This document shows, in pieces, positions 1-13,823 of a DNA stretch of 64,000 bases. Under the pieces are notes generated by a model, which saw nothing but the letters and a program-made list of their open reading frames with translations, ran no database searches and had not been told where the DNA came from. The number at the start of each line of letters is the position of its first letter. The stretch's first letter is position 1. This DNA comes from Physcomitrium patens (lineage: Eukaryota > Streptophyta > Bryopsida > Funariales > Funariaceae): the NCBI RefSeq assembly GCF_000002425.4, contig NC_037273.1, forward strand, positions 1,246,483 to 1,310,482, in the 5' to 3' direction. Position numbers and translations under genes: made by a program.

Positions 1-1690
1 TTTTAGTTTCTTTCAAATATATATATTTATTTATTTTCATTTTTTTTATCTTTTTTTGAAAAAAATCTCACTTGTTTATTTTCCTTCATTCAAGTTCTTG
101 TCTTTGATACTAAGAGGCTCGAATACTATTTTTAAAAGAAAGTTTTAGATGCCAAGAATTTGCAAGGTAAAATCTCTAAGACAAAATGTTAAAAAAATAA
201 ACCAAGTTCTAAATACATGTAACATCTAAAAGACATGCAGTTTGGACACCATATAAAGATAAAAAATAAAATAATAAAATAATAGAATCCATGAAAATTG
301 TTGCGCCTTTGTCAAATTGGTGATACCTTATCATATTCAAAGGTACATTTGCTATTATCAAGAATGCAAGGATATTCTTAATATTTTAACATACTCAAAG
401 AATATATATATATATATATATATATATGAGATTTTTTTATATTAATATTATTTCTCAATATATTAATTTTAAAAAAAAATAATTAATATAGAATATTTAA
501 ATATTCATAATAATAATATAATCTTGAAATAAAATTTATGCAAATAAAAAAATTATAATTTTTTGAAATTATAATATCCAATATTATTTAGTAATAATAT
601 ACATTAAGTTAAGTTAAATAAAATCAATTGTAACATGCATTGTCAAATTAGATATTGATTGTTTAGAAATTCCTATATGCCTTGGTACAATTTTAATTTG
701 TCATTTTTTCCAATCACTACAAGTCATCAAAAATTTTCCACATACAAATGTGCAATGATTATTAATGTCTATATATGATAAATTATAATTAAAATATTAA
801 AATTTTAGATTCATAATTTTAATAATTTTGAGATTGATTTAAGGTATGTACATCAATGAGATTTTAGTCATTCAATGTGTTTGTATATATAAGTATGTAT
901 GTATAATGTAAGAATCTAACACCTAATTACTTAGTTTCTTACATGCATAGATTTATGCAATTTCTAATAACAGTTTTAATTCATCCAAACTAAGTGGAGG
1001 CAATTGCATAGCATATTTTAGTTTTATAACATTGCTTTGTTAATAAATATGCTGAGTTTACTCAACTTCTTTTTACATTTCTGCCAAGTGGCATTAAATT
1101 CTCATTAAATTCTTTGGGTTTAAAGAATAAATCATGTTCTGTGAAATACTTACTCATTTTATTATATCACGCATTAGATTTAATATGAAAGTCCATGTAA
1201 GGCTATACATTGATTTGAAATAAAAATACTAGCTAGTGCACATTTATGAGTTCTTAAATAAATTAAGGTCAGTCAATTAGATCAATTTCAGATTGTTTTT
1301 AATCCTCTGATATGAACAATTATAATAATAACAACTTTAATTACATGGCAAAAAGAAAAAATTCAAAATTCTTTAAAGATACATGAAAGTGAAGATATTC
1401 TCGGATTTTACTCCATTTTTTTTTTTTTTTTTTTTTTTTTTATCTAAATTTAAAATCCACAGATACAGTGAGAGAATCGTACAATTAAATTATTGAGCTA
1501 CTTTGACAAAATAAATTCTTAATAGTAAAAATTGTTTTCCAATCACATACTCAAAAATGTTTTTTATTTTTAAAAATTACATAAATTGATAAAATGTATT
1601 TTAAACTAGTATACTAAAATTCTAAGCTGAGATGTTCATATTTGCAATTAACACAATAGAATAGATTTAAGAACACCTAATTAAACGGAA
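1..1690. other. AT-rich intergenic DNA, no gene seen
   Basis: This stretch is strongly AT-rich with short A/T runs, a (TA)n tract near 402-427 and a T-run of more than 20 bases near 1418-1441. No reading frame in it resembles a protein I know. It is probably old, unrecognisable transposon or neutral DNA. The sharp rise in GC at about 1.69 kb marks the edge of the gene island. Confidence 0.7.
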
Positions 1691-4600
1691 TTCATCCAAA
1701 GAGAAACAAATTCATCCTGAGTGGAGAATACCCCATGACTGCAACCCGAAGCCTCCGTGGGGGACCCATAACCGCGCCTTCCGACACCGAAACCCTAAAT
1801 TAAGCTCGTCGAGAGACTTCGTGACTTGGGGCCCTCAATAATCAGACACGATGTTAGCGTTTTCTCAGGCCTTTTTGGGTGTTAGCATTAATACAGGGTT
1901 TTGTTAATAATGTACAAAAGCGGAGAGAAAAAGAGGGGTTTCAAGATTATCAGGAGTTGAGGCGGTCATTTGAGTCCCGAAATATGCAATTTGGGTCAGA
2001 AATCGTCAAATTGCGACAACCAAATAAGTGAAAATGGAGGGAGGTTGGGTGGAGGGAAGAGCCTGTCAGCTGAGAATATGGAGAAGCTCAGCCTCTATCT
2101 CTCCGTCACTGGATCGAGAATTAGACTTCCGCTTCTTCTTCTTCTTCTTCTTCATCTCCTTCTACTTGTTCTTTTCTTCTTTTTGCTGTGTATGTGGTTA
2201 GGGGTATATTTTGGAGATGAAGCCTCCGAGACTGGAATGCGGTTTGTCTGTCTGCTTGCCCGCCCCTTCAAAGTCCAAGTCTAAGGACGAAGTTGCACTT
2301 CCGCTGACCTTTCTTCTCCACCACTAGCACTCCTAGTTGCAGTTGACGTACTGCTAATTCCTCTTCTTCTTCTTCTTCTTCATTATATTCTCCCACTGTG
2401 GATGAGAGCCAGTGAGGGGCATTGACACTGGAATGGTTCGTCCCGAGGTGGGCTTTTGAGGGAAGCGCTGCAAGATGAAGATAGGGGTGTTCGAGTTTGC
2501 GTGGGCCGAGAAAAGTGATAATGACTCCTCCCAGAAAAAAAGTGACGATGCCAACCTCCTCTGAAAACCCTAAGTCCTTTACCAACAAAAACCTGTGCAT
2601 GTGTGTGTGTGTGTTGCCTGACAGTGTTGTTGTTGTTATTGTTGCTGCTGCTGCTGCATTTGAGCATGCACCGCTATGAAACAAAACTGAAAAGGGAACG
2701 CAGCTAGGGAATTCAAACACAGACGATCCTGCTGATGGTTGCCACGACATACTTCTGGTTTTTCTCCTTCGAGGTTAGCTTCAATGGTCCCTCTCGATGC
2801 AAAATACAAAGAAAGAATTTTGCCACGCTGGTTCCTCATGGAAAAAAAAAAAAATACAATTAAAAACCCAGGATTTCTCGTCCCTGTCTTCTTTTCACTG
2901 TTGCTCCACTCTCCCGCACGTGCGTTTTCTTGTTTTTATAAGTTTGAGAGATGAGCTCCAGGTGAGTGGAAAATGGAGTGATTCGTTTCTATTTTAATTT
3001 CATTCTATTACGTTTTTTTCTCTTCTGGGCGGCAGGGGAGGATCTAATGACTTGTTTGAGGAGTGTTGACGGAATTAATGCGTGCCTTGAATGCCATCGG
3101 CGTTGCTGATGCTGCTGTGGTTGTGAATGATGCACAGGGCATGTGATAAGCCTGGAGGAGGGGCTTGTAAAGATCAAAACAGAACAAGGGTTTTTTAACG
3201 TCATATTAGTTCATATATTTACCTATACACACACACGCACATTCAAACAATTTCAGAGTTTATAGACTGTGAAGTGGGCATCCAGTTATTAAGGATTCTC
3301 ACATTGGACTTGTCATTCAAGGTAAGTTTGTTGATTGACTAAAACAAACATGAAAATTGATTGTACTCTACATTTGTGGGAAACAATGCCAAAGTTGATT
3401 TTGTGGGTTCCATCCATCCTTTTACTCACTTGTGTGTATCTGTACTGGCAAGGTATCATGCAAACACGGTCTGGAACTGCACATTATTCTTCTGCAGTAA
3501 AAATAAATAATCATGGGTAAGTACCCAATACGTGTGATCTCAATCCGTTTTTTTTTATATAATTTTAAGGAAAATTAAGTAATTGCAACTAAATTTGGCA
3601 GCGTGAAACAGTTCAACGGTTCATTTTATTTTTAATTTATTTTTAAATGTTTTTCTTTAGAAGTTGCAATAATTTGAGCAGATGGCTGGTAACAGGTTGC
3701 TGCACAGTACCATCTTAGTAGAAAAGACACATTCTCGTGACTCATCGTTGTGCAATAAGTCCCTCCGATCACTCGGATTCTTTCGTTGAACCTTAAACCT
3801 ACACAACACGAGAGCGTTTTTCTACACACGCAAATGGCATCCTTGCAGACACTTAAGGCAAGGGGATGCAAAAGCAATTTTTGTCACCGTATGTAGAATT
3901 GAAACAGCTCCTTCTGTTTGAACAGACTGGATGGCTCTAGTGAGGAAGTCACTGCGGACTGGGGGCATTGAATCAGGTTTGTTACAGCCCTGGGGCCTCA
4001 ACAACCACGCCATCGCTGCAATGGTCTCTTTTACAAAGAACCCGCGTCTTTGCAGCCTTTATATATATTTTTGTTTTTTGTTTTAACAGACAAGCCCATT
4101 TAAACTTCCCTTGTACTCTTTGTGAAAACAACGTTGGAGCTGCTGATGGGCATTTGAAGAGATTTTTCCCCTAACAAGTTCACACTGCAATCAGAGCACT
4201 CTTAAACACATACAGAACCCCCGCCATTACAGCCGTGCAATGAAATTGTCAACACAGAATATGAGCCTCTGTAAAGACCGGCCAGGCCTAACAGTAACCT
4301 CCGGGGAGTCATTCACATGCATCGCATAAATTGATGTGACAATCATGCGACCATTTGGCTGGTTGTTATTTATGCATGGGAGGGGACCACAAAAGCTCGG
4401 CCATTGAAGGTTATGGTTGAATCTGGTGGTGCATAAACTTGGGGTATCTACAGACAGCTACTCCCCGATCACGATCCATGCACATACTACTGTTACCTTG
4501 CGTTAGCATTTTCTAGAAAAGTCAATGACCACTTGTAGCATGTTGGTATTTCAACGAGATTCTTGGGGTTGCCAGTAGAGGACAAACAGCGTCCCATTCT

Positions 4601-5100
4601 TTCAGTGTGCTTGGGTATTGCACTAATGGGATTCCTCGCTACCAGTACATATCGCTCGCCAGCACGACATGAGTCAAGACCACGCAGGGAGAATTCAAAG
4701 CTTAGCTTAGCGTTTCCCATGAACGACCTAAGCAGTCAAGGAAGCTTCTGCAAGTGCAATGTACATGAAGTTTTCGTAACTGATACTCAAATCATAGGAG
4801 AAAAGGATAAAAAAGCGGGTAATTGATAGTAAGGGAGTGCGTGTGTACTTGAAGAAGCGAAACCAGAGCTCTTGTGCACAGTAAGCCTCTTTCTTTTTCT
4901 TTTTTATTATTATTATCAGGTGCAGGGGGATAACATCGAAGCACTTCTCACCACTGCACAGTAATTTTTGAATGGTGCTGGAACATGAAATTATGCTTTG
5001 TGCATCACATTTCATAACTAGTGCTCAAGAACGTCAAAATCCTATTACCTAGTGCATGCCTACTATGTCGATGTGGTATAAAATACACGTAGGAGCGGGT
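1691..5100. other. GC-moderate region without a supportable gene
   Basis: The composition is gene-like, and there are simple repeats: TTC tracts near 2130-2155 and 2360-2380, a TG tract near 2600-2615 and TGC repeats near 2640-2657. Short open frames exist on both strands, but none shows a known domain and several overlap antisense to each other. The downstream part (about 5100-5440) could be the 3' UTR and flank of the expansin gene. An untranslated exon or a non-coding transcript cannot be excluded. Confidence 0.5.
1790..1799 (+). promoter_or_regulatory. telo-box-like motif (AAACCCTAAA)
   Basis: The motif AAACCCTAAA occurs here and a second AAACCCTAA-type motif lies at about 2564-2573. Telo-boxes are common near transcription starts of plant housekeeping genes. 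The assignment is by motif only, and no gene start can be placed next to either copy. Confidence 0.3.
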
Positions 5101-5439
5101 GTTACTGGCACACCTCAGCAACCATATTACTTCCTCGATAGACTCAAGGCTATAGTAGGATTAGAGTAGAAATCGATAGGGACCTGTGAAGAGCAGCAGC
5201 AGCTCGAAAAAGAGCGAAGCTAGTTCTACTCAATAATCTGCACCTACTGCTCGAGATAAAGATTGAAGTGGAGGAGCTAAGCTAGCTATACTAGCTACGA
5301 TAATTGAGAATAATACCAGACAGACAGACAGCGGGCGAGGTATACAACGCCTCTGCTACAGCTTGAAAACACCATTCACAAACTAATCTACGTAAAAATA
5401 AACTAGACTATGGTCACCATGGATCGTTGAGGGCCATGG

Positions 5440-7061
5440 TTAGAAATTGACGCCTTCAAATGTCTGGCCGAACTGCCAGTTATTGGGGGCAGCGTCGTAA
5501 GAAATGGCCACAGCTCCGTCGCTGGTAATGGTCTTAAACGACAGAGCCTGTCCCTTCATCTTGCTATTGCCAGTGAACTGCCACATTGATCCCCAGTTGC
5601 GGGACATTGGCTCCCAGGGAGTGTTAGACCCCTTGATATACACCTGTTGCAAGTCTCCGGCACCGGCAACGTTGGTTACGAGCACCAGCAAGAACCAAGG
5701 ATTGCCGTTAATGGTGAAATGCATGCCGCCGGACTTCACGCAAGGAACTCTGCAACATGAGCAACACATGATGTTAGGATCTAACCATAGGCTCACATAC
5801 ACACACACACATATAAGAAGGCAGACAGAATAAGATAAACTAAAATAAAATACAGGTAAACTTTTCAATTTTTCATTTGTTCATTTTAAACTGGAATTAA
5901 CAAATGTTATCTATTCTCTTCTTGCGTCATTGCTGCTAGAAGAAACATTTTGGAGTGAGTGCACGACATGGAAAGCGTAAGACTTGAAAAGCCGATACAT
6001 GGAATTGCGAGTTCGGAGCAATAGCTTACCTTCTGAACTTGATAGGTATGACGCCTCCGACCTCCTTCGCAAGAGTGACGAACATGGGGTGAGCGAGGTC
6101 GAAATGCTGCTTGGGGGAATCGCACCATCCTCCCAAGGAACCATGAGGACAGAAGTTAGTTGCCGTCACCGTGACAGTTCGGCCACCTGGAAGACAGTAC
6201 TTGGAGCCATTGGGATCGCAGGCGAGCTCGTAGCAGGAACCGCAGCTGAGGCCGCTGTTAAACAAGGCCGCACTGAGTGCCGCGGTGTTGGTTCCGTAGC
6301 CAGTGCTGTAGAGATTCCCAAATCCACAAGCCCCACCTGCATTCCAAGAACCGTGCCAAGAAAGTTAGAAAGAGTGAACCCAGAACCTGCACTCCGGCGG
6401 GGGAAGGGCAGAGAGCGCACCATCAGAGGAAGCCGCTCGAAAGGTCAGATTCGAGCTCCTCTTAATACAACGAGGTGCATTCCGTAGGAACTCTACCGAC
6501 CTCTTCAGACCGGACAGTCCATACTAAAGTAAAAAAAAAACAAAAAAAAAAAAAAAAAAAAAAAAAACTACGAAGAAAGATGCAAGACGTGGACCGAGCA
6601 CGACTCCTCAGGGGTAAGAAGTGATAACGTCGTATGTGGGGACTTGCACTAACTGCAAGATCAAAGGAATGTGACCACGCTCATGAAAGCACGTTCGTAA
6701 TACGACACATTGCCATTTGGACGATGACAAGGATCGTAGCTACCGCAAAAAAAAGGAAAAAAAGAAAAAGGCCATTACACTGAGCTGCTATTCGAAGAGA
6801 AGGCGTCAAAAGGCTCCCAAAACCTGTCTAAGCACAAACTCTACAAAGATGCCATGGCTCTTAAATGACAATGGCATGCCATGAAACACGAGGTCCTCCG
6901 CAGCAATACTGCGCCAACCCACCTTGAGTCCCTGACGCATCAGCTCCGCCGTAGTAAGTGGCGTGGGCGTATCCCCAACCCCCCGCCATGAAGTCACTTC
7001 GGGCCTCCACTCGAAAGGACGTCACCAACATCAACGCCAAGAGAGTCCACACCATGGCCAT
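5440..7061 (-). CDS. EXPA: alpha-expansin (EXPA family), three exons
   Basis: This gene encodes a secreted wall-loosening protein that acts non-enzymatically on cellulose-hemicellulose contacts. The spliced model is 7061-6923, 6336-6030 and 5749-5440; all introns are GT-AG and the CDS is 756 nt, giving 251 residues, the usual alpha-expansin length. A hydrophobic signal peptide covers about residues 1-20. The GH45-like domain begins with [20 protein letters not shown] and carries the cysteine-rich [16 protein letters not shown] and GGWCDSP segments and the HFD motif at 124-126. The C-terminal CBM63-like domain (about 150-251) has [15 protein letters not shown] and WQFGQTF. The GGWC segment and the lack of a beta-type insertion place it in the A family. 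ATG at 7061 is chosen because it sits directly before the signal peptide; an upstream in-frame ATG at 7109 would add a charged leader. Intron 1 carries a long A-run (plus strand, about 6531-6567). The subfamily number cannot be given. Confidence 0.95.
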
Positions 7062-7482
7062 AGCTCTCCCTCCCTTCCTCCCTCCCTCCACAGGTCCACA
7101 AGTACACAACCTACCTGCAAAAATCTAAACTTGGTATCTCCTACCACTGCAAAATGGCAATGCCGCGGAAGTGACAAGGTGCTGATATGGGTTATGGATG
7201 CCGCTGTAGTTGTTGATAAGGAGAGGGGTGGGAAGATAACGACTCGATTGGTGAGAAACAGGAGCGGAGCTTCTGGCAGGGGGTATCAAATATTGTACTA
7301 ACTCCGCATGACCATCAATCTGAAGCCCAACTCCCTGCAGTTTTGCTACAACACCTGACGGAATGGGGGGAAAACACCGAGCAGGTGAGACGAGGCTGGT
7401 AGGCAGTGAAGACGGGAAAATGGCAGCAGCAGCAGCAGCAGCGATGGAGGCGATGGTGATCATACAGGGCAGAGGGTGGAGG

Positions 7483-7490
7483 TATATATA
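7483..7490 (-). promoter_or_regulatory. possible TATA element of the expansin gene
   Basis: TATATATA followed by CC on the minus strand lies about 420 bases upstream of the expansin ATG. If used, it would imply a 5' leader of roughly 390 bases, which includes a CAG/CTG repeat near 7425-7441. The sequence is palindromic, so direction is not proven. Confidence 0.3.
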
Positions 7491-7499
7491 ATGTGACTA

Positions 7500-10400
7500 A
7501 TCTTTCAATTATCGCCCTCCCTTGCGTTTACATACCGTCGGCACTAGCTGTACCTTCGGTACCTTGACGACTCCCGAAGTCCATATCCTGAGCAACCGGA
7601 ATACTGCTGCTGCTGCTCCTCCTTCTCCTCTCCCTCCCTCGCTCGCTTGCGTCACCATTCAACTGGGTTGAAAAATACAATAAACTAATAAATATGTATA
7701 CTGACAGCAAAATAACCAACAAAAAAAGAAGAAAAAGAAAAACGAATTCGAGTTCAATGTTTGTCGCAGTCGTCGTCGTCGTGTGTACAGTCGATGATCC
7801 ACGCTAAGGTCAAGAATATGTCAGATTCATGCATTTTTTTATATTATGTGTTGTTCCCATTTTGTTTAGACTTCCTGCCAGGTGAGTAAATGGTTAAGTA
7901 GAGATTCTTTTTACTTTTTCTGTTTAGCTTAAGGTAAAAAAATAAATAAGAAAAAACAGGTAGCTTTTTAGTCACACCTGAGATTGGAAGCAAAGGGCCG
8001 TGGTGTTTGTCAACAGGTCAAATGGACAGAAAAGCAAATTTAGATAGGGAGAGCCCTGTGATGTGCCACTATATACCACCTAGACTGAGATGCTTGTGGT
8101 GATCATGGATTAACCTTGGAGATCAATCAAGCATGGGGAGAGTCAACAATAGTGAGAGACATTCTCTCTTTTTTACACCACAGTTTTCTAGATGTAGATT
8201 TTGTTGGAGAATCAGGGGATCTACAAATGATTCAAGGTGGGGTAATAGCTCAGTTCCCCTATTTATTTATTGATATGTTTTTTCTTTGAACACTGACTAG
8301 TATTGAAAGGATGGATTTCAAGAGAATGGGGAGGGACTGGGCCAGATCTATTCAGACACCATGAAACCAGCTGTACAAACTGGGTTTGCCCCTTTATTGT
8401 ACCTGCCCCAGCCAGGCAGCCAGCCCATGTTAGGGCACTTATGTAGTCCGCTTATACTTCACTCTCAAGAGTTTAAGTCTGAGCCCTACTCTCTCTATCA
8501 CTCTCCCTCTCTCTTTCTCTTGCACTCCCAGCATGCTTCATTCAATGACAGTAGGCACCATAGATGGCATGTGCCTTCTCATGCTGTTTCCAGGGACTCA
8601 AGGCAGCCACAGCCATGTGTGCTGTGTGAGTACATGTTTCCTTCATCATTCAGCTCATGCCAATCTCAGTGTTTAATGCTCCTGTGAAGCTGTGATGAGA
8701 GAGACAATCTCTGTGGGTTTTTGCAGAGCCCATGTGAAAAACCACAAACACACACACACACACAATGGGGGAGGGTAGGGGATGACATGTTTTGCAGAGT
8801 GTGCTGCCTGCAGTTTTCTTTACTCTAATTTTTTTCTACCCAAGTTTCTTTTGCTGTGGCTGCATTCCATCCCATGCCCTAGTCTAGGCTGTGGTTGCAC
8901 AATCATTGAACAGTGAACATGTACCCACTCCTCCTGGATCAAAAACCACCCTAAAAAATTTCCTGTTTTTTATTGGTTTTTTTTTTTCAAAATGGGGAAT
9001 TCAAAATACACTGCCTTTTAGTGTGGTGATGATAGGAACCCTCCTCTCCAAGGAGGGAGAGCTGTCCACCCCCTCACAGAGCCCATGATAATGATATGAT
9101 GATGATGATGATGATGAGGGGGGACGGGACAATGGTGCCATGCCAAGAAACCAAGCTTGAGAGGAGGGGGCGGTGGGGGGGGGGGGGGGTTATCGGGTCA
9201 GTTACTGGCTTTTGAAATGATGCCCGGTTCCTTCCTGGTTCCACTCCTCGTTCTCGATAGGAGTTTCGATACCCGGATAGCTCGGTAGACGGCCATTGAT
9301 ACCCGAATTATGATACTGTGTCGGCCACGGCAGGCGTTGTGGCTGTGGCCCCCCGCTGCAGCAGCAGCGCGAGTCTGGCAATTTGCGCCTCCTGCTTCTC
9401 ATTGCTTTTTCCACAGTTTATGTGTGATTTGCAACCCACATTACGATAGCAGCAGCAGCAGGAGGAGGAGGGGATGGGGCTTCTACACTTGATGAGTTCC
9501 TCCGTTTCGGAAGAAAAAGCTCAAGGTGTGGCGCTTGTTGAAGGCTAGCTTGGATGGTCCTGCCATAGTCATTTAATGCTACTGTTTGTCCTCGCGGGGA
9601 GGTCATCTCACACGGGGCGGGGTGGAGGGGGGCGGGGGGAGGCGACAAACGAGTGGAGAGGGGAAAAGGATAGTAGCCCTTTAACTTGTTGCCAGTCAAC
9701 ATTATTTGGTGGTGCGGTGCAGTGCGGTGGAGAGTTTCCGGTGCCAGTGATATTGCGTTGTTGCGCGGGGCTCGATCTGGAAGGTAGTGTCAGGAAGGCG
9801 CCTTGGTGCTTTTTGTTTCACTCGTGGCGAGCTCTTTGCCAACGTCGTTTGATTGCCGCCCCTTCGCGTAGCCTCGTCGGAGCTCTGACGCGGGTGATTG
9901 AGGTCGCTGTGAAACGTCCGCCCCGAAGACAGCGACTGTCGGTTGATGATCGGCTTCTCCTTCACCTCTGGGATTCAGTGTAGCAGCAAAATTCATGATA
10001 AAGTGAACAAAATTCTTTATTTCTCCGAAGAGATACTGGACTACATTTTTCTGTCGCTTGACAACTTTCGAGGAAAAGAAATGAGATAGAAAATAATTTC
10101 TAATTCTAGTTTCATCGTATTTAAAATAAAATAAAAAAAATTGAGTAGTATTGAAAGCTGATCTTAAGAGTCTACATCGTTGATTCAAAAAGTGCCAAAT
10201 GCAATGAAATTCCAAGCCAGACTAAACATGAGGTCATTCATTTCGAACTTACCTTTTTCCCCGTAAAATAAAAATATTGGTTACAAACCAGGTGGGTACA
10301 CAGTACTCATGTTTGAAATTCACCTTAATTCCACAGACATTGTACACTTTAGAATAGTAAAAGTGGATGTCTCACTTCTAACCAACATTCTCATTCCATG

Positions 10401-13400
10401 TTTCTTCTTATCAATAATAAAAATTACAGAAAAAAAGAATCAGATGTTCGAATTTCGGCGCTCATCAGTGGCAACTGGGTGCCATTCCCACCTCACAATT
10501 TTGTAGGGTTTGGTACCCACCCTTCTCTGTAGTCAGAAGTGTAGTGAACTGCTCTTGAAGGTGGTTATAATGAGGACTGGAAGAAGAGATACTACCAGAA
10601 GGCTTTTGTTAATAGATATCAGATTGTTTGGAAACTAGAATATCTTAATGCATTTGCTGTTATATGAACGTGTTGTCAAGGCCTTTCAAGCCAGCAGGAG
10701 AGTTCACTTATGAATGGTGAGTTATGAGCAAACTTGCCACTTAGCGACTTAAATATAGCCAGGGTTTAGCGATCTCTTCAGTCAACGCCAGATTCTGAAT
10801 AAATGGCGATAAGAGACTGAGAGAGAGCGAGATCTGCTTTCCCATACTTTCTTTTGATGGTTGTGTTGTTGAGACTTTTGCAGTAATTAGCGCTGCGAGT
10901 ATTAGCCGATGTGGCTAATTTATCTACAGTACCGCATAAGGATCTTGTGTGTATGTCTGTATGTATATGTGGATATATATACAAATGATTAAATTGAAGT
11001 CTTTCGTTTTGGAAACTTACATATAATGCTCCTTGGTGGGCTTTGAAATTCTTGCAAGGTGAACTATTTTTACTGTGGGTATTAGGAGATTTTTTTTTGT
11101 TATGTGTGTGTTTTTGTTTTGTTTTCTCCTACCCGATATCCAATCACATAACCAATGAATTGTGAGAGTCAGGGGGCTGTAAAAATGTGGCAAGAAAATG
11201 ACAGAAAAATCCCTCACAGTTATCCACAAGTCTGGCCTGGTTTGTCCTACCAACTCTGCAAATGTGATTCGGCTGAAACCGATTCTTGTCTTCACGATAA
11301 TAATGTGCATGCAGCCATCTTTGCGAACCTTTTCCTCTGTCACTTGTACTTTGTAAACGAAAATGAGACCGGAAATTCTTGACGCCAGCACACAATTTTA
11401 ATTACATGAATGACAAAGACGATCAATAATTTTCCACCCTGCAACCTCTTCAGAATCCTACTTGAATACATATAATAGCTTTTTCTTTGTTACAATAAAT
11501 GTTATTCCGTATAGTCCCAATTGGATAAAGCCGGTGTCCTTATCTGTCATTTGATCAATCTGTCACCTCCCCCCCCCCCCGGCCCCCTACATTAGCGTTT
11601 GTTAGTTCGAAGCCTCTGCCTTGGCACGCTGTTCCATGAAACAAACCTGAGAGATAGACCACTGGACGAACTGATGTACCCAGCATTACAATTGTCAGTT
11701 TGTTGTATCCAATTCCATCTAACCACCTAATGCACAGACATAAATGGAAAGCGGTGTGTTATGCAACGGAAAATCCATCCCAACGTCTAAATGCGTGTTA
11801 TTTACTTAGCATGAAGAAACAGAGAGACGATGCAACGTAACTGTAGTCACCAAAGCTGGAAGTTCAAAATCGGATTTTATTTGCAAGAGCAATCCGCAAC
11901 AGCAACACTGCGCCATAACATCCACTAGATACTTCCATCAAGGCTCACATCGAATAATAAGATATTCCCATATGTTGATCTTTGTAACACGTTCCGTAAC
12001 GCGGTGTCTAGGGTAGACTCAGTGAACAGAAAAAAGGTGAACAGAAGTGATGGTAAGCAAGAATATAACCCTCCGTCTTCCGGATTAGGTGATGACTGCT
12101 ACCAGTTCCGGACACAGCAGATCGACCGAATTCCCGGAGCGAAGACCGTAGAAGCAAAGTGCACCCAAAAGGACATGGACCGAAGTAATCATTTTCAGTG
12201 CACTTAGGTTGCGGTTTCTGAGGTGGGATCTCCCACCCCCGCCCCCTAACACATGTGGTAGACTGTAAGGAATCCGCACACTGGTCCGTCGTGACTACCA
12301 ATCCACCTTAATCTGCGTCGTAGTACTAAGTTATCCTCCAAACCGCCTTACAATCAGCTGACACCCAAAGGCCAGCCAATCCAGCTGCAAGCCCTATTAT
12401 CACCCCTCTCCCCTCTTAGAATTGTAGTTGTTGTTGTTTATTAATTTATTGATATTTTGCTTGTAACAGGATTGGGGTAACGTCAAGAGCAAATTGGCCA
12501 TAATGGCACTTATGCTTAAACAGTGAACTTTCCCTCTTTTCCTTCTGGGTGTCTACATGTTGCATGTAGTACTGTAGTTAGTTGTCTGTTCGCGGAGTCG
12601 GATAGCCAGTAGGTGAATTTTTCACCAGTACGAGCTACTTGCAACCCCTCCCTATGAAAGCCTATCACTTTATACATTCCAGCAATGTATGCACTACCCA
12701 CAATGCGTAACGTTTCGGTTCTTCTTTGGTGTGTTTGCGGAGTGGGATGCATGAAGTGTAGGCTTGGAACCCTGCTGCATGATATCCCCTGACAGGACTA
12801 GCTGATTGACCATGTGAGTTGCATGCTCTTAACAGGTGACGTAGTGAGGTGAAGATCCTTTTTTGACTGTTCTTCGAGGTCAGGTTAGGCGGATAGTTGG
12901 GTCCCAGCCACGGAGCTCCGCCCGTTGGTATCATACATGCGCTAGTTGCTTATTGAACTGGGAATCGGTTAGGTGCAAAACTCGCTGCTGTCTACATACG
13001 GTGTGCCAAAAAGCAGAGAGAATGAGAACAAGACGCAAAGTAGGATTAGGGTTTTTGCTTACGAAGGTAAATTTTGATGACTGTGTGGATGGGTGAGCTT
13101 TGTCGAGACGCTCCAAGCGGCAATTTTTTATCCTTGGGATTGCCGCAGCGGCGTCCCATTGTTTGTCGTAACCCTTGCACGGCTCTGACGAGTGAGATGC
13201 GCTTGCCGGACCAGCTGACATCGTTGACGAGCGAGTACCGATCTCTGGATAGACAAACTCGCTAGTGATCGTGGTTGATCAACTCGTCATTGAATTGGTA
13301 CTGCTATCGATCGCGCCGGCACCATTCCATTAGGAGATAATGAACCACATCATAGGATTCAGCTAAGGTTTGTTTCTTTCTCGTCGGCTGGTGTGATGAA

Positions 13401-13823
13401 AGTCACGTTCACAGGTAGGCGTCTGACAGATTAGCAGTCCGCGAGACGCACAATTCCGGCACGAGATCGTTGATAGTCCCTCCACATGCATGTGGGGGAC
13501 CTGTGGGTAGATTTATGATAGCAGCAGGTGGCATGTCTGTCGGTTGGATCTCCTGCCTCGCAAACTGTTTCGGGGGTCCCTACCATCGTCGAGGTCAAAG
13601 CTGCTCTTGTGTCGATCGCGAACAGTGGCTGATGAGCCCGACGCAGATGATTGCCGCCAGTGCGTCGTCCTCTCGGACTCTCCCTTGTCGATCACTCTTG
13701 GGTCGAAAGTCTCCAGCCTGTTTCAATCACGAGTCGGTCGGTCGATCGGATCAAAGCATGAACTGATTGATTGCTGGCTACTAGTTGCAACACCACCACC
13801 ATGTCCATCATCGTTCGGTTGAT
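7500..13823. other. GC-moderate region, no gene recognised
   Basis: About 6.3 kb has gene-island composition but no frame with a known domain. Visible contents include a G-run near 9173-9190, an ATG-repeat tract near 9090-9117, a CA tract near 8750-8763, a C-run near 11570-11580 and scattered short open frames on both strands. A proline- and glutamine-rich minus-strand open stretch at about 9.2-9.97 kb could belong to a multi-exon gene, but I cannot connect exons convincingly. The rest reads as intergenic DNA. Confidence 0.5.

Noticed and set aside
2268-2750. 160-codon minus-strand open frame
   Set aside because: Rich in simple-repeat residues (Ala, Thr, Glu runs from microsatellites), no domain, and overlapped by other frames of equal quality.
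5504-5833. plus-strand open frames across the expansin locus
   Set aside because: They are antisense to expansin exons with clear family domains, hence shadow frames.
9262-9300. tRNA-like D-arm string (GGATAGCTCGGTAGA)
   Set aside because: No matching acceptor stem, anticodon arm or GTTCGA-type T-loop at the right distance, so it is a chance resemblance.
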